Shown: positions 41,761 through 53,298 of the stretch, one piece after another
How positions within the stretch are numbered: position 1 is the first letter of the stretch
Layout of the letters: every line of letters starts with the position of its first letter
NCBI GenBank assembly: GCA_031216915.1
Contig: CM062294.1
Span: 28,024,985 to 28,088,984, forward strand
Length of the DNA stretch: 64,000 bases
Reading direction: 5' to 3'
Origin: Pictodentalium vernedei
Taxonomy: Eukaryota > Mollusca > Scaphopoda > Dentaliida > Dentaliidae
Notes under the pieces: generated by a model
What the model saw: only the letters and a program-made list of their open reading frames with translations
Database searches by the model: none
What the model was told of the DNA's origin: nothing
Position numbers and translations under genes: made by a program

Positions 41761-42485
41761 AAACAGATGGGTATTGATTTCTTAAAGGAACACAGAGTGG
41801 AAACTTCAAGGCTTTAGAGAATACACCCAGATGACTAATCGACGAGTGATTCACAAATCGGTTAATAGATTTGTTTAGTACTAATTGCATCGTCGTCGAC
41901 TAGTCGAAAAATTGTTTCACCACAACTCTATTGCGATTTCGGTGACTGGAAATGAAGTTGTCTGTTAGACTCTAATCAGCATATTCCTCAGTCTGGACAA
42001 TACATGGTGCTTCGACAGAGATTGGTCGACCTATCAAGTCAGTGTATCTTACGAAAAATGGGCCTATGGATGTGTGCATCGGAATATTGATTACGGTGTT
42101 CCATCCCCGGGTTGGTTTCAGACGACTGCGCCCTATCTCAGTTCTTTGGTCAGGCAACGACAGTATACCCAAATTTTGGACATACATGTATATATATACA
42201 TGGCTGTATAAAATTCCAAACAGTTGTACCGGTGTTCTCGTTGCATATTATTTATTACTGTATTCAGTCAGATATTCATGTAATTTTACAGAATACAATA
42301 AACTTTCAAATATATCAAATGTGTTGTTTTTTATTCGATCGCAATTTACAACGTTAAGTATCAAAACAGTATAAAATTTACCTTGAGTTTTTCAGCTTAA
42401 TATGTACATTTGGGAATTTTCCCATGTTTTATTAAATTGATGGAATGTCAGTGTCCAATCAGACAACAGATATTTATATTATTAT
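41761..42485. other. unassigned
   Basis: No supported gene. A minus-strand frame at 42187-41972 is open but shows no recognisable domain. The tail near 42290-42410 is AT-rich. Confidence 0.35.
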
Positions 42486-42737
42486 TTAAATCTTTACCTA
42501 ACACTAAACGCAGACGACACTTGCAAAAAAAGTTATTTCATAACTCATTTTTTTCATTTTTTGTCTCAAAAACATAGGTTATGACCCCTCGTAGGAACGA
42601 GCTCGACGAGCTCGTTCCAACGAGGGGTCATAACCTATGTTTTTGAGAAAAAAAAATGAAAAAATAATGAAAATTAATTGGCGATTTTTGAGAATAGCGC
42701 TGGCCGGTTTTGGCCGTTACGTTGGGTATAGGGTTAA
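42486..42737. mobile_element. MITE-A, complete, TTAA-flanked
   Basis: TTAA at 42486-42489 precedes ATCTTTACCTAACACT. The central palindrome is at 42569-42645 and the right end GGGTATAGGG precedes TTAA (42734-42737). Confidence 0.9.
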
Positions 42738-42942
42738 ATGAAAAAAAGACTGCCATTGGTTGTGTCAGGGTCTTCTGTAGGGGGTGGGTGGGTGGGTGGA
42801 GAGAATGCTGGGTCAGCATATGTGCAAGAATTAATGTTTCTGATTGCTATACAGGTCATTTTTGCACTTCTGATATCTGATCTTAGCATTATTTAAATGC
42901 ATTGTGCATGGAAATTAATGGAAAGACTTAATGATCATTATA

Positions 42943-43363
42943 CAGGGGCGTAGCCAGCATTATATAATTGGTGAAGGGGGCCAGTTTTTGGCGGGAGGGG
43001 AGGCGGGCTACCCTGATATTTGGAAGGTTGTTGTGGAGTTTTGGGGATTCTCCCCTGCTCCTAACTAAGACCATCCGGTCGTTACACCCTCGTCCCACTT
43101 CCATGAAGTGGGAAGAGGGGGTAACGACGAGAGTGTCCTAGTTAGGACAAGGTCTCCCCAGAGAAAATTTTGCAAAATTCAGTGCTCCAAGATCAAATCT
43201 GAGGCGATTATAGCATTTGTTAGGACATGGAAGTTGGGGAGAGGGTAACGACCGGATTGTTCTAAAACTTGCACTGGTGGGTCAATGTTTTGGGGAGTGG
43301 CTGCTAAGCGTTTAGGGGGCAGAGCCGCCTAACCCGCCCCCACCTCCCGTGGCTACGCCACTG
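42943..43363. mobile_element. hAT-type MITE with 8-bp TSD
   Basis: The ends CAGGGGCGTAGCCAGC and GTGGCTACGCCACTG are inverted repeats. The 8-bp flanks TCATTATA (42935-42942) and TCATTACA (43364-43371) differ by one base, as expected for an aged hAT target duplication. A strong internal hairpin sits at 43060-43145 (GTCGTTACACCCTC / GAGGGGGTAACGAC). There is no transposase. Confidence 0.88.
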
Positions 43364-43517
43364 TCATTACAGTATTTCGAGCCGCAAATAGTTTTAAATA
43401 ACATAAATAACATAAATCGTCGATGTTTCACCACTCATTCTCGTCCGACAAGCAACCAAACCCACATTGAAGTAAATAGATACATTTCCAAATAACTTTG
43501 TTTCTTTCTTTTTTTAA

Positions 43518-43915
43518 TAGGGTTTAACGACACATTAACAGCCAGAGTCATATCATGTCGGTGACAGTTTTACGGGTGGAGGAAGCCGGAGTACCCGGAG
43601 AGAACCACCGAGTAACGACGAGCAGCTGTCAGCTCCCCCAACATCGTAACTCTGAACTCTGCTCCGCGGCACAGGCAGGGTTAGATTGGTTGAAGACACG
43701 CGCACCTTCGACGTGCAGTACGCCTTAGTACACAGTGTCATCGTGCCCCCATGTAGGCAATCGGGGTTAAGTGCCTTGACCAAGGGGACAACGCGGGAGC
43801 GCGAATCAGTCATTCAAATGGTCACCCATCCAACTACTAACCGCGCTCGACGTTGCTTAACTTCTAACCGCGTTCGATTCCAGATCACTGATGCCGTACA
43901 CTGACGCCGTTAAAA
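43518..43915 (-). mobile_element. 5S-rRNA-headed SINE, second copy
   Basis: It has the same body and the same head as 16599-16996 (read on the minus strand: GAAGTTAAGCAACGTCGAGC, GCGGTTAGTAGTTGGATGG, GTGACCA). The head is altered at its far end: TTAACTTCTAACCGCGTTCG replaces the expected upstream 5S sequence. Confidence 0.88.
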
Positions 43916-44059
43916 CCTTACAAGTTGCCGTACATATCATTTAAAAGACGCCGTACAAAATCAATTATTTGTTTTCGTGAATTAAATTATTTCTAAAGAC
44001 GTAAAATGAAAGTAATGACCATGGACATCTATAGTGGGTAATTATTGAATAATAGGAAC

Positions 44060-44124
44060 ATACATCATATGACTCGTCCGTTTTGTTCACTTTAAAACAT
44101 TCGATATTTTGTTTTCATATCAGT
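44060..44124 (+). repeat. repeat H, copy 3, left part (split by LINE-1)
   Basis: CATATGACTCGTCCGTTTTG, TTCACTTTAAAACATTCGAT and GTTTTCATATCAGT match the outer end of copy 2 but without its SINE. The right part resumes at 52342 (TCAGTGATAAATAAAGCC). It serves as the empty site for the SINE at 19021. Confidence 0.88.
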
Positions 44125-44457
44125 CATCGAGTGTCCATCTCGGAAACCAACAGGGAGTATAGCCATTTCAGTTGTCAAAAGTTAGCTTTAATAATCTCAT
44201 ACTTTTCTTCCAGGTGTTTATGCTGATCGATATAGTGTTTTAGTGTTGTATAGGTGTAATTTGTAATAAAAGATAGTTATATTAGTGTTTAGTTTAGTTT
44301 CTCTGTCGGATTTTAGTGGCGTGTTCCCTATCTTCGCGCGGGTCATTTTCGGTGTTTTGTTTTGTTGTGTTAACGTTTTCGACCGCTTTCTCAAATTTTT
44401 AGTTCCTCTTTGTAATTTTGGCTATTGGTCATTGGATTCTGTATATTATTTGTAATC

Positions 44458-45701
44458 ATGAATGGTAAGTGTACGACGGGTGTTCAGACGGAGGTAAGTA
44501 TGGGTGTTAAGGGAGGTCTGGGGGTGGTGAGTCGAGGGGTGCAGGTGGGGGAGAGTGAGGATCCGGAGGCATGCAGACAGTGTAATATGAGGTATGGTGG
44601 TGGTCGGTCAATGGAGAGTAGTGGGATATGTGCGAATTGCAGGGATATTTTACAGTTGTTAGAGAAGTGTGTTGGATTCGAGCGGGAGATTGCAGAGCTG
44701 AGAGGGAGGTTGGGGAGGGCCGGTGTATCTGGAGTTACCCCGTTGAAGGTTACCTACGATGGTGAGGTGGAAGGTGGGTGGAAGGTCGTTGTGGACTCAA
44801 GGAGGAAACTGGGAAGCAGGAAACGTGGGGGAATAATGCTTGATGTGGGGGGTGTAACTGAGGAGGGGGGTTCTAGTAGGAAAATTCGGAAGGTGGCGTC
44901 AGGTCAGGGCTGCGTCGAGTCCGGAAGCCAGAGTCGGCGTAAGGCTGCCAAGGTTGCTAGGCGGTGTTTAGAAACAGGTTTAGTGTTTTAGACTCTGATA
45001 CCCCTGGGGACGAGAGTGAGGGGGAAAGTGTGGGGGGTGAGATGGTTGTTGATGAAGATAGGTCAGTCGGGGTAAGGAGGGCGGTCAAGAGAAAGAGGGG
45101 GCCAGGAGCTTGCAAAACGAGAGGAGGTGCAGATGATATAGGAACTGGGGCCAGAAGAAGAAAATTAGTGGTAGCGGGGAGCAGCATTGTACGTGGGATT
45201 GACAATGTAGTTTGTGGTCCTGATAGTTCCAATCGAACAGTCTTGTGCTTTCCGGGGGCGAAGGTGGAGGATCTCAGGGACCGGGTAGATGGCATTGTGG
45301 CAGGGTCAGGACCGGAACCGGTAGTGGTGGTCCATGTGGGGACCAACAATATCAGGGAGAGAAGGTCAGTAAGTTTGGTGGAGTCGTATAGAGGCTTAGT
45401 CGGCAAACTGCTAAGTAGGAATGCAAGAGTAGTCGTATCCGGGGTCCTTCCTGTCCTTGGAGGTGGTGACGAACGGAACTCAAGGATTTTGGCGCTAAAT
45501 GAAGAGTTAGAGGACTACTGTGTTGATCTGGGAATTCCCTTTATCGACCATTGGGACACGTTTTGGGGCAATGGGAGCATGTACGGGCGTGACGGGCTGC
45601 ATCTTAGCAGGGCGGGGAAACGGGTATTAGGGGATAAAATTCTACGGGTAGCAGAGCCTTTTTTGGAGAGGAGCGGGGTGGGAGGTCAGAGGCAAGTATA
45701 A
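44458..45701 (+). pseudogene. LINE-1 ORF1: zinc finger, coiled coil, SGNH esterase
   Basis: ATG at 44458 (MNGKCTTGVQTEVSMG). Domains in order: a C-x2-C ... C-x2-C finger (CRQCNMRY..GICANC) at about residues 38-62; a short coiled coil (LLEKCVGFEREIAELRGRL); a basic linker; then, after a frameshift near 44965, NRFSVLDSDTPGDESEG and an SGNH hydrolase. The hydrolase has its nucleophile block VVAGSSIVRGI, the GTNN block (VVHVGTNNIR), and the catalytic Asp/His block DGLHLSRAGKRVL. In such LINEs ORF1 binds RNA, and the role of the esterase is unsettled. One frameshift makes this copy defective. Confidence 0.88.
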
Positions 45702-48700
45702 CGAGAGTGGACATAGGTGGGGTGAACAAGAGTGAGGGGGACAGAATAAGTTTACCAAGACTAGCACCAGAAAACAATGGGCCCAATAGGCGGAAGGCAA
45801 TGAACCTCGGTACCCTGAAAGTGGGTTATGGCAACATCCAGGGTCTCCACCGGAAAGTAAGTGAAATTGCTACATTGATCGAGGCAGAGGAGTTTGATGT
45901 CATGGGCTTAAGCGAGACGTGGGTAAGACACGAGGAACGGGTAGACCAAGTAAGTGGGTGTGTGTGGATAGGTGTAGGGCGAACGGAAGGCCAGAAAAAG
46001 GGGGGAGGGGTAGGAATGTACATTAAAGAGGATTTAAAACCGTCACTGATTACAGATCTGGAAGATATCATCACCTCGGCTGATGTGTCAAAAGAAATTG
46101 GATGGGTAAAGATCAGTCTGAGAAACAAAAGTATTGCCCTTGGGATTGTGTACTGTGCGGTGGAGGGAAGTAAACCCGAGTGGAATGACTCGATATACTC
46201 AACACTAAGGTCCAATATCACTGAACTAGAAAACAGGGGGCTCGGTATAATTCTGATGGGCGACTTTAATGGACACATAGGTGACAAGGAAGAAGGCATA
46301 GAGGGTGGGGACAAGAAAGTCAACAGGAATGGAAGGAAGCTGTTGAACTTCACAAATGAGCTCGGTCTGAAGATTCTGAACAGGGACGCTAGATGTAAGG
46401 GGAAATGGACCTGGGAGAGAAACGACAGAAAATCAATAATTGACTACATTCTCATAGATATGAATTTATGGAGGGAGGTGATAAGGGTAGAAGTGGATGA
46501 TGAGGGCAAAATGGAGTTGGATAGTGATCACAACTTGATTACAGTGACGATGAGGGCCAAAAACCTAGATAAAAGGAAAGGAAGCTTCAAGGATATTTGG
46601 GAACTCAAAAAGGATGCCGACTGGGTGAAGTTCGAAGAAAAACTGAAACCAAAGCTTGCAGCCGTACACAAGGGGGGTAGTGTCCAGAAGATGGCCGACG
46701 CCATAGTTGCGAGCCTAGTGGAGGCAGGGAAGGAAAGTGTAGGAAAGATTAGGGTGCCAACACGGGAACTTGGGTACAGAGTGAACGAAGAACTGAAAAG
46801 GGCCATAAAGGTTAGAAAAGCTAAATGTGCTGCATATAGGAGAAGTAGAAAACTTAAGGGGTGGAAAGCAATGAGGCCATGGTAGCAAAGGAAGAATACC
46901 AACAAGCACGAAATAAAGTAAACAAGATAAAAGACGACAACCGGAGAGTGCGAAATAGCAGTCTTATTAGGACGATAAGAACGACAGGGGGGTCGAGTTC
47001 GAGCGTATTTTGGAAATGGGTGAACAAACGTAACAAAGGGAATAACCAACAGAGCATTAAAGTAGATGGCAGAGTTACAGAAGAGCGAGATCAAATCGCA
47101 TTAGAACTAGTCAAGCACTGGGAAAAGGTAAACGATAAGCGATGGGGCATAGGGAACCCACCGGAGTGTCCGAACCAGGTCGAGGAAAATCTCTCGGACT
47201 TCGTGTGCAGCGAAATCAAAACTGAGGAGGTGCGAAGGGTGATCTCAAAATTGAGGAATGGAAAAGCGGGAGGGGTGGACGAAATTCCTAACGAGTTTAT
47301 CAAAAAAGGGGGAGAGGAACTCTTGGAAAGCCTAACTGCCCTATTCAATTTAGCCATAGAAAAACAAGAGGTCCCAAAGGAGTGGAGGGAAAGCAAAGTG
47401 ACATTTATTCACAAAAAGGGGGAAAAAGAAGTTTTGGATAACTATCGAGGGATCTCTGTCAGTAGCAACATTGGAAAGGTGTTCTGTAAAGTCCTTTATG
47501 GGAGACTAGAGGAGGTAATTGAGGAGAAGGGTTTTTTTGGGAGAAATCCAGAATGGCTTCAGGAAGGGAAGGAGAGTTACCGACCATCTTTTCACACTAT
47601 CCCAAATGATAGAATCCGCGAAAGCAAAAAAGAAAAAGATGTTTATGGCCTTTTTGGATATCAAGAAGGCATACGATATAGTATGGAGGGAAGGTATGTG
47701 GCGCAAGCTGGAGGCTATGGGCTTAGGAGGCGAGTTTGTTGGAATTATGAAAGCATTATATAAAGATGTACAGAGTGAACTTAGCCTGGGAAACATTACA
47801 ACGAAACGTGTGCCTATGGAGATAGGCCTAAAACAGGGGTGTATCCTTTCGCCGATCCTGTTTGCATTGTACATCAAAGGTTTAGGAGATGAACTCCTGC
47901 GTAGCGAGGAGGGGGTAGCAGTTGGTGACTTGAAGATCCCAGGGCTATTTTTTGTAGACGATATGGTTCTAGTGTCAGAAAGCGAAGAGGGGCTAACGAA
48001 AATGCTGGGAATTGTTGGGAAATATGGGAGCAAATGGAGACTCGAACTTAATGAAAGCAAGAACAAAGTTATACCTGTGGGCCGCAAAGTGGACCCCACT
48101 CGAAGGTGGAGAGTGGGTGAGTTCTGCATTCCGGAAGGGAGCAGCAAACTTCTCAGTGTGGGAGAGACGGGTGATTACGAGTATTTGGGGGTAAATATAA
48201 ACATTACAGGAAGAGGCATCTACCGGAACCACACAAATAAATTGATTCTGAAGGGGAAGCGAATCCTTAACCAAATGAAACTTATAGGGAGAAACAGTTT
48301 CAATAAGGTTTTCGTGGGGAAAACCATTTGGGAAATGGTGGGGCTGCCAAGTATAACATACGGTACGGAAGTGGTACCCCTAAACCAGACGGCCGTAAAG
48401 AGCTTGGAAATCCTGCAGAACGATGCAGGCCGATGGATAACGGGGTCGAGTAATGCCGCAGCGCTAGAAGCAATCAGGGGTGAGCTTGGGTGGATGAGGA
48501 TCAAGGACAGGATAGACCTGTTGAAGCTCGGTTATCTTAATTATTTGGTAAATCTCCCCGACAGCCGATGGTGTAAAGTAATGTTCCTGAGAATTTTCAA
48601 CTCAAATATCAAAACGGGGTGGATGGTCCAAATGAGGGAGCTAGTAGAGAACTACTCATTGGAGATCTCGGACCTGGACGTTGGGGCAAACCAGGGTAAA

Positions 48701-49090
48701 AAAATCGTCAGAGAAAGGGTCATGGAGGATTGTAACCGTAATTGGCGAGAGGGGGTCAAATCAAAGAGGTCTTTGGGTGGCCTGCGTGATAAAGAGAAGC
48801 CAGGTTTTGAAGAGTACCTTGATGGCACCTTTGGGGGGTCACTGTTGTTCAAGCTGAGGTCGCGATCCCTGGAGCTGAGGGGAAAAATTGGGAAAGATGG
48901 TGAAAGGGAGTGCCAGATGTGTAACTTGGACATGGTGGAGACCCTGGAACACTTTCTTCTAGAATGCCCAAAGTATCAGTCTAAAAGAATGAGATTCACT
49001 GGGAGTATAATGGGGAAGTGGGATGGGAGAATGAAGGACATGTGGTTAGGGGGAGACTCAAAGGAGAGGGTTAATATGCTAATCGGAGAA

Positions 49091-51231
49091 CAACTGCCAT
49101 TCGAGACGCAAAATCACAATTCTTGAGAAAAATAGAGAAAACCCTGAACTCTTGCGTAACACCACCCCAAACTTGGTGGAAAACTCTAAAGCTACTTTTT
49201 GACAAGAGACAAGTTGAAATTCCAAACCTATCCCACAATGGTATGCTTATTTCTGGCGATCATGAAAAAGCGGAAGCGCTGAATGACTATTTTAGTTCAA
49301 TAGCTAGAGTCAATGATGGTAATGTCAAGTTGCCACCCGCCTCATTTGACTCAAGCCGTCCTACACTTGACAATATCTTCCTCGAACAGGCTGACATAGA
49401 AAAATCGATAAAACACCTAGATCCATCGAAGGCATGCGGGCCTGATGGTATCAGTCCAAAAATATTGAAAGAATGTTGTTCTTCTCTGTGCGACCCCTTG
49501 ACCAATATTTTTAACTTTTTTCTTGACCACCGTCTGTTTCCTCAGGAGTGGAAAAGAGCAAATGTTACCCCTATTTTTAAAAAAGGGGAAAGTAGTCAAG
49601 TCACGAACTACCGCCCAATATCTCTGTTAAGCTGTCTTGGTAAGCTATTCGAAAGATGCATTGCTGACAAAATCATGGATTTTCTTCAGTCAAATGGCTT
49701 ACTAACACGCTTTCAATCGGGATTTGTTTCAAAAGATTCTACAGTTCTACAGTTAACTGAAATTTATCACACTATCTGTGAAACACTCGACGAAGGAAAA
49801 GAAATAAGGCTTGTTTTTTGCGACATTAGTAAAGCCTTCGATAAAGTTTGGCATAAAGGCCTACTTTACAAATTGGAACGTGTTGGTATAACGGGTAACT
49901 TACTACAGTGGTTTCATTCTTACCTCAGTGATAGACAACAAAGGGTTGTAATCAAAACAGGATGCTCCGCGTGGAAGAGTATTGAGTCTGGTGTCCCACA
50001 GGGTTCAATACTAGGTCCTATTTTATTTTTAATATATATCAATGATATTGTCGACAATGTAGCTTGTAACATCCGACTGTTCGCTGATGATACATCTTTG
50101 TATATCGTAGTTGAAGACCCCCAAAGAGCAGCTGCGCTTCTAGCCAGCGACCTTAATAACTTTGACAAGTGGGCAGCACAGTGGTTGGTCGACTTCAACC
50201 CATCAAAAACAGAATCATTAATTATCTCACGGAAAACTATCAAAAGTTGTCATCCCTCTCTCAAAATGCCTGACTCTGCTATACAGGAAGTAAATCAACA
50301 TAAGCACCTAGGTTTGATAATCAACAGCTCTGCATCTTGGAAAGACCATATTTCAGAAATTACACAAAAAGCATGGAAAAGGTTATCTCTTTTAAGGAAA
50401 TATAAATTCCTTCTTGACCGTAAAACACTAGAAAAAATATACTTCGCCTTCATACGCCCAATCTTAGAATACGGCGACACTATTTGGGACAACTGCACAG
50501 AGGCTGAATCTGCCGAAATTGAAAAAATACAAATCGAAGCTGCCCGAATAATAACTGGCGGAACGCGTAGCGCAAGTAGGATATCTCTGTATGCCGAAAC
50601 TGGGTGGGAAACACTCCGAAGTCGACGAGAAAAACATAAACTCACACAGTATTTTAAAATGACCCACCGTCTTGTTCCTGACTATGTATCTACTCTTGTG
50701 CCTCCATCCGTGGCCGAAACCCATTCATATCTTGTCCGAAACCGCAACGACCTACGTGTCCCATACTGTAAAACCAATCTTTTTCAAAACTCTTTCCTAC
50801 CGAGCACAACAAAACTTTGGAACAACTTGCCTACCGCCATCAGAGAAAACAATTCGCTTTCAAACTTCAAATCATTTCTGAACAGAGACAAGCTTCTGAA
50901 TCCCAAATGGCTGTATTTCCAAAAAACAAGAAAACTTCACATCTTTCATAGTAGACTACGCCTAGGGTGCAGCAACCTAAACGACCATCTATTCAATAAC
51001 TTCCTCACAAGTTCGCCTCTCTGTGGCTGTGGTGAACGGGAAACAACCCACCACTTCTTCTTCGAGTGTCCATTGCATATCGATACTAGAGCCACCACTC
51101 TGGATCGACTTCCGTATGGGGTTGACGTGAATACATTACTATATGGATCGCATTTGTTCAGCACTGGAATTAATCTGGAGATATTCCTCTGTGTACAAAA
51201 ATACATAGAGGAGACGAACAGATTCAAATGA
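49091..51231 (+). CDS. LINE-2 reverse transcriptase (N-terminally truncated ORF2)
   Basis: An uninterrupted frame of about 710 codons. Blocks in order: linker TAIRDAKSQFLRKIEKTLN and TPPQTWWKTLKLLFDKRQ; thumb/finger motifs DPSKACGPDGISPKILKEC, QEWKRANVTPIFKKGESS and NYRPISLLSCLGKLFERC; FCDISKAFDKVWHKGL (first catalytic Asp); GVPQGSILGPILFLIYIND; FADDTSLY at 50080 (catalytic Asp pair); HKHLGLIINSSASWKDHI; and a C-terminal finger CGCGERETTHHFFFECP. RT motifs are complete. The endonuclease is missing and no start codon of its own is expected. It would copy RNA into DNA at nicked target sites; this copy cannot be autonomous. Confidence 0.93.
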
Positions 51232-52173
51232 CTACCAATATGCCATGCCAATCATTTCTCGGCGGACATGAAGCAAAGTCCTTCTATCACTGCCATGTCC
51301 TTTCAGATGTCATAACTTCCTGTATTTTACACCACAAAACGCTCACTGGCGTAAGGGAACTCACACTGTTTAAAGACATAACGCCTAAACCTGCCTAAAT
51401 GCTGTCCCATTGAGATACCTTTAGATTCACATCATGCGCGCGTACTGAGGTTTATATCTCGTGTCGTTATGTACCACACGTCGTAGGCAAAGTCGCGACC
51501 TGAGTTCCGTGGCGTCCCAGGTGCAATAAAATACTACTGAACTTGTGACGGCACGGAACTCACGTCGCGAAGCACAAAATAGGCACAGGCGACACAGCTG
51601 TTAACGAGTGTCCACATATTGATCGAGTTATTTTGTTGTAACAATAGCGGATCCCTACCAAGTGGTAGCGCTAGCATTTACTCTGATATGTCGTTTCTGG
51701 GACTTCAAACAGACATAGGCGAAATCCGGAAAGGCGTCGCCTATGAAAGTTTGGAACTGTGGGCCACCACCACCCTATCATTGTACTGCGCCAGCAGCTT
51801 CACCACTAAAACTTCAACCCAGGAGAATTTCGAATCTCACTTTCAGATTAATTGAATATTTGCACAAGCCATCTACCTGTGTGGTCGGCCAGCCGCCAAT
51901 TGTCAGTCTTACGCCAGTGAGTGTTGTTCTTCTTCTGTCTACTTCCTTAACATCTTTTGCACAGTGACCTCAGTTGAAAACAGTCTACATTATTTAAATG
52001 ATACTTTTTCACGTGAACAATAGCATTTTTTTCATTCATGGTGGAGACAGCTTACGTAAGCTATAGCTTGTTGCTGAATCCATTTTTAGCTTCTGAATGT
52101 AAATCTTAGTAATGTTAACCCGTTGTAATTTATTTGTAAGAAGTATCTTTATAGAAATAAAATACTGTTACTA
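51232..52173 (+). other. LINE-2 3' untranslated region
   Basis: Non-coding 3' end of the nested element. Two overlapping open frames near 51619-51967 have no domain. The last bases carry AATAAA-like AAATAAAATACTG just before the target duplication. Confidence 0.75.
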
Positions 52174-52341
52174 CTAATCGGAGAGATTGGGAAGAATGGG
52201 ACAAGGGATATCATCAAGCAGTTCGTCTCCGAGTGGAGAAGCGTGGGAATAGGGAGGCAGTTGGGAGTACAGGGGTAACCATGGCCTTCTCGTCCGAGAA
52301 CCGCGACAAATCAGCGGCTGGCCAAAGTGTTATTATTATAG

Positions 52342-53030
52342 TCAGTGATAAATAAAGCCTTCCGTCGAGTTCATTGGTCAGTTTCAAAACTAGACAATTT
52401 GATTGGCTGAACAAAATACAACTGGGCCATATTTTCGTAATTTGCATAATTGGGGTTTAAAGATTTCATTGGTCCATTTCAAATATGGACAGTTCGATTG
52501 GCTGTACAAAATACAACTGGGTCACATTTGCATAATTCGAGTAGGGAGAATTTACGTTATCTGCCCTATTTAGGTTGGGTTATATTGCATTAACCCTTTA
52601 CCTAACAGAACGACCAAAACCGGTCAGTGCTATATACGAAACATTTTCATTTTTTACTTCCAAAACGTAGGTTATGACCCCTCATTGGAACAAGCGCATC
52701 GCGCTCGTTCCAATGAGGGGTCATAGCCTATGTTTTGGAAGCACAAAATGAAATTTTTTAGTTATATGATGATGTTTTTTCCAAGTGTCGTCTGCAACAC
52801 ACGTTAGGTAAAGGGTTAAAAAGTCATACTAAGTCGTTAACTTGTGCATATGTGTGTCATATGATAAATAGAATATGAAATGAGTGGTTTTCTCATATGA
52901 TATTTATGAAACTCGTCCGAATTTTCCGTTTGGGGCTCGTCAGAGGCTCGACCAAACGGAAAATTCTTAGACTCGTTTCATAAATATCATATGAGAAACA
53001 CACTCATTTCATATCCTCTATATATTCAAT
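52342..53030 (+). repeat. repeat H, copy 3, right part, with MITE-A and foldback
   Basis: It resumes repeat H directly after LINE-1: two ATTGG / ATTTGCATAATT units (52374-52440 and 52468-52535), then MITE-A at 52590-52819 (TTAA on both sides, CCCTTTACCTAAC and GTTAGGTAAAGGG ends intact), then a foldback at 52872-53016. The MITE occupies the same position as in H copies 1 and 2. Confidence 0.9.
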
Positions 53031-53287
53031 CTTAAAAAAATATTAAAACTGTAACTTTTCTTGCTCTGAAGTAATCACTGGCCTTTTTGTCTGTGTGGTA
53101 CTAAATGGCAGTTTTTTTGTCGCCAAATTATATTTCCACTATTGACATGTCATTGGTTTATACTTTGTCAGTCAGATTAATTTTCCACACATCGATGTAA
53201 AAATCACTGGACACATGTGATGCGGAGAAATAGAAAAACAAATGAAATTCTTACCTTCAGTGTTCAATTTCGATGTTGAAGTCCTGC
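53030..53287. repeat. reversed copy of the repeat at 40321-40590
   Basis: Reading in reverse gives ACTAAGCGAAGCAGGACTTC, GAAGGTAAGAATTTCATTTG and TTACTTCAGAGCAAGAAAAG, as at 40321. A SINE has inserted within its TTCGCTTAGTA word. Confidence 0.85.
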
Positions 53288-53298
53288 TTCGCTTAGTA

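Larger units (their letters stand above)
49090..52173 (+). mobile_element. LINE-2: 5'-truncated Jockey/CR1-like element
   Basis: It is flanked by an exact 11-bp duplication CTAATCGGAGA (49079-49089 and 52174-52184). The 5' end is cut inside ORF2 and coding sequence begins at the junction, so no endonuclease is present. The 3' end after the stop (51229-51231) is about 940 bp and closes with AAATAAAATACTGTTACTA. 5' truncation is the usual outcome of target-primed reverse transcription. The ORF is intact, so the insertion is recent relative to its host LINE. Confidence 0.93.
45707..52278 (+). pseudogene. LINE-1 ORF2: endonuclease/reverse transcriptase, split
   Basis: The first ATG in frame is at 45800 (MNLGTLKVGYGNIQGLHRKV). 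The EEP endonuclease shows LSETW (about 45908), MGDFNGHIG (about 46257), DYILID and SDHNLI (about 46523). After a frameshift near 46860 come linker and RT blocks (GGVDEIPNEFIKKGGEELL, EWRESKVTFIHKKGE, NYRGISVSSNIGK). A second frameshift at the T-run 47531-47537 leads to NGFRKGRRVTDHL, FLDIKKAYD, LKQGCILSP and FVDDMV (47951-47965; usually FADD). The C-terminal finger is CQMCNLDMVETLEHFLLECP. The frame is cut at 49089 by the second LINE and resumes at 52185, ending at the stop 52276-52278. Confidence 0.92.
44125..52341 (+). mobile_element. LINE-1: esterase-type non-LTR element, interrupted
   Basis: This is a complete CR1/L2-like layout: leader, ORF1 with zinc-knuckle-like and SGNH-esterase domains, ORF2 with endonuclease and reverse transcriptase, a short 3' end, and a TTATTATTATA tail. 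It sits in repeat H with a short duplication TCAGT (44120-44124 and 52342-52346). A second LINE (49090-52173) has inserted into ORF2. The frame is broken in ORF1 (about 44965) and twice in ORF2 (about 46860 and the T-run at 47531-47537), so it is inactive. Esterase-bearing ORF1 proteins are known from CR1-clade LINEs. Confidence 0.92.

Noticed and set aside
41972-42187. 71-codon reverse frame
   Set aside because: Compositionally plausible, but there is no domain, no splice context and no second copy to judge by.
45604-47094. Long reverse frames opposite LINE-1
   Set aside because: Shadows of ORF1/ORF2 on the opposite strand; the plus-strand frames carry the endonuclease and RT motifs.
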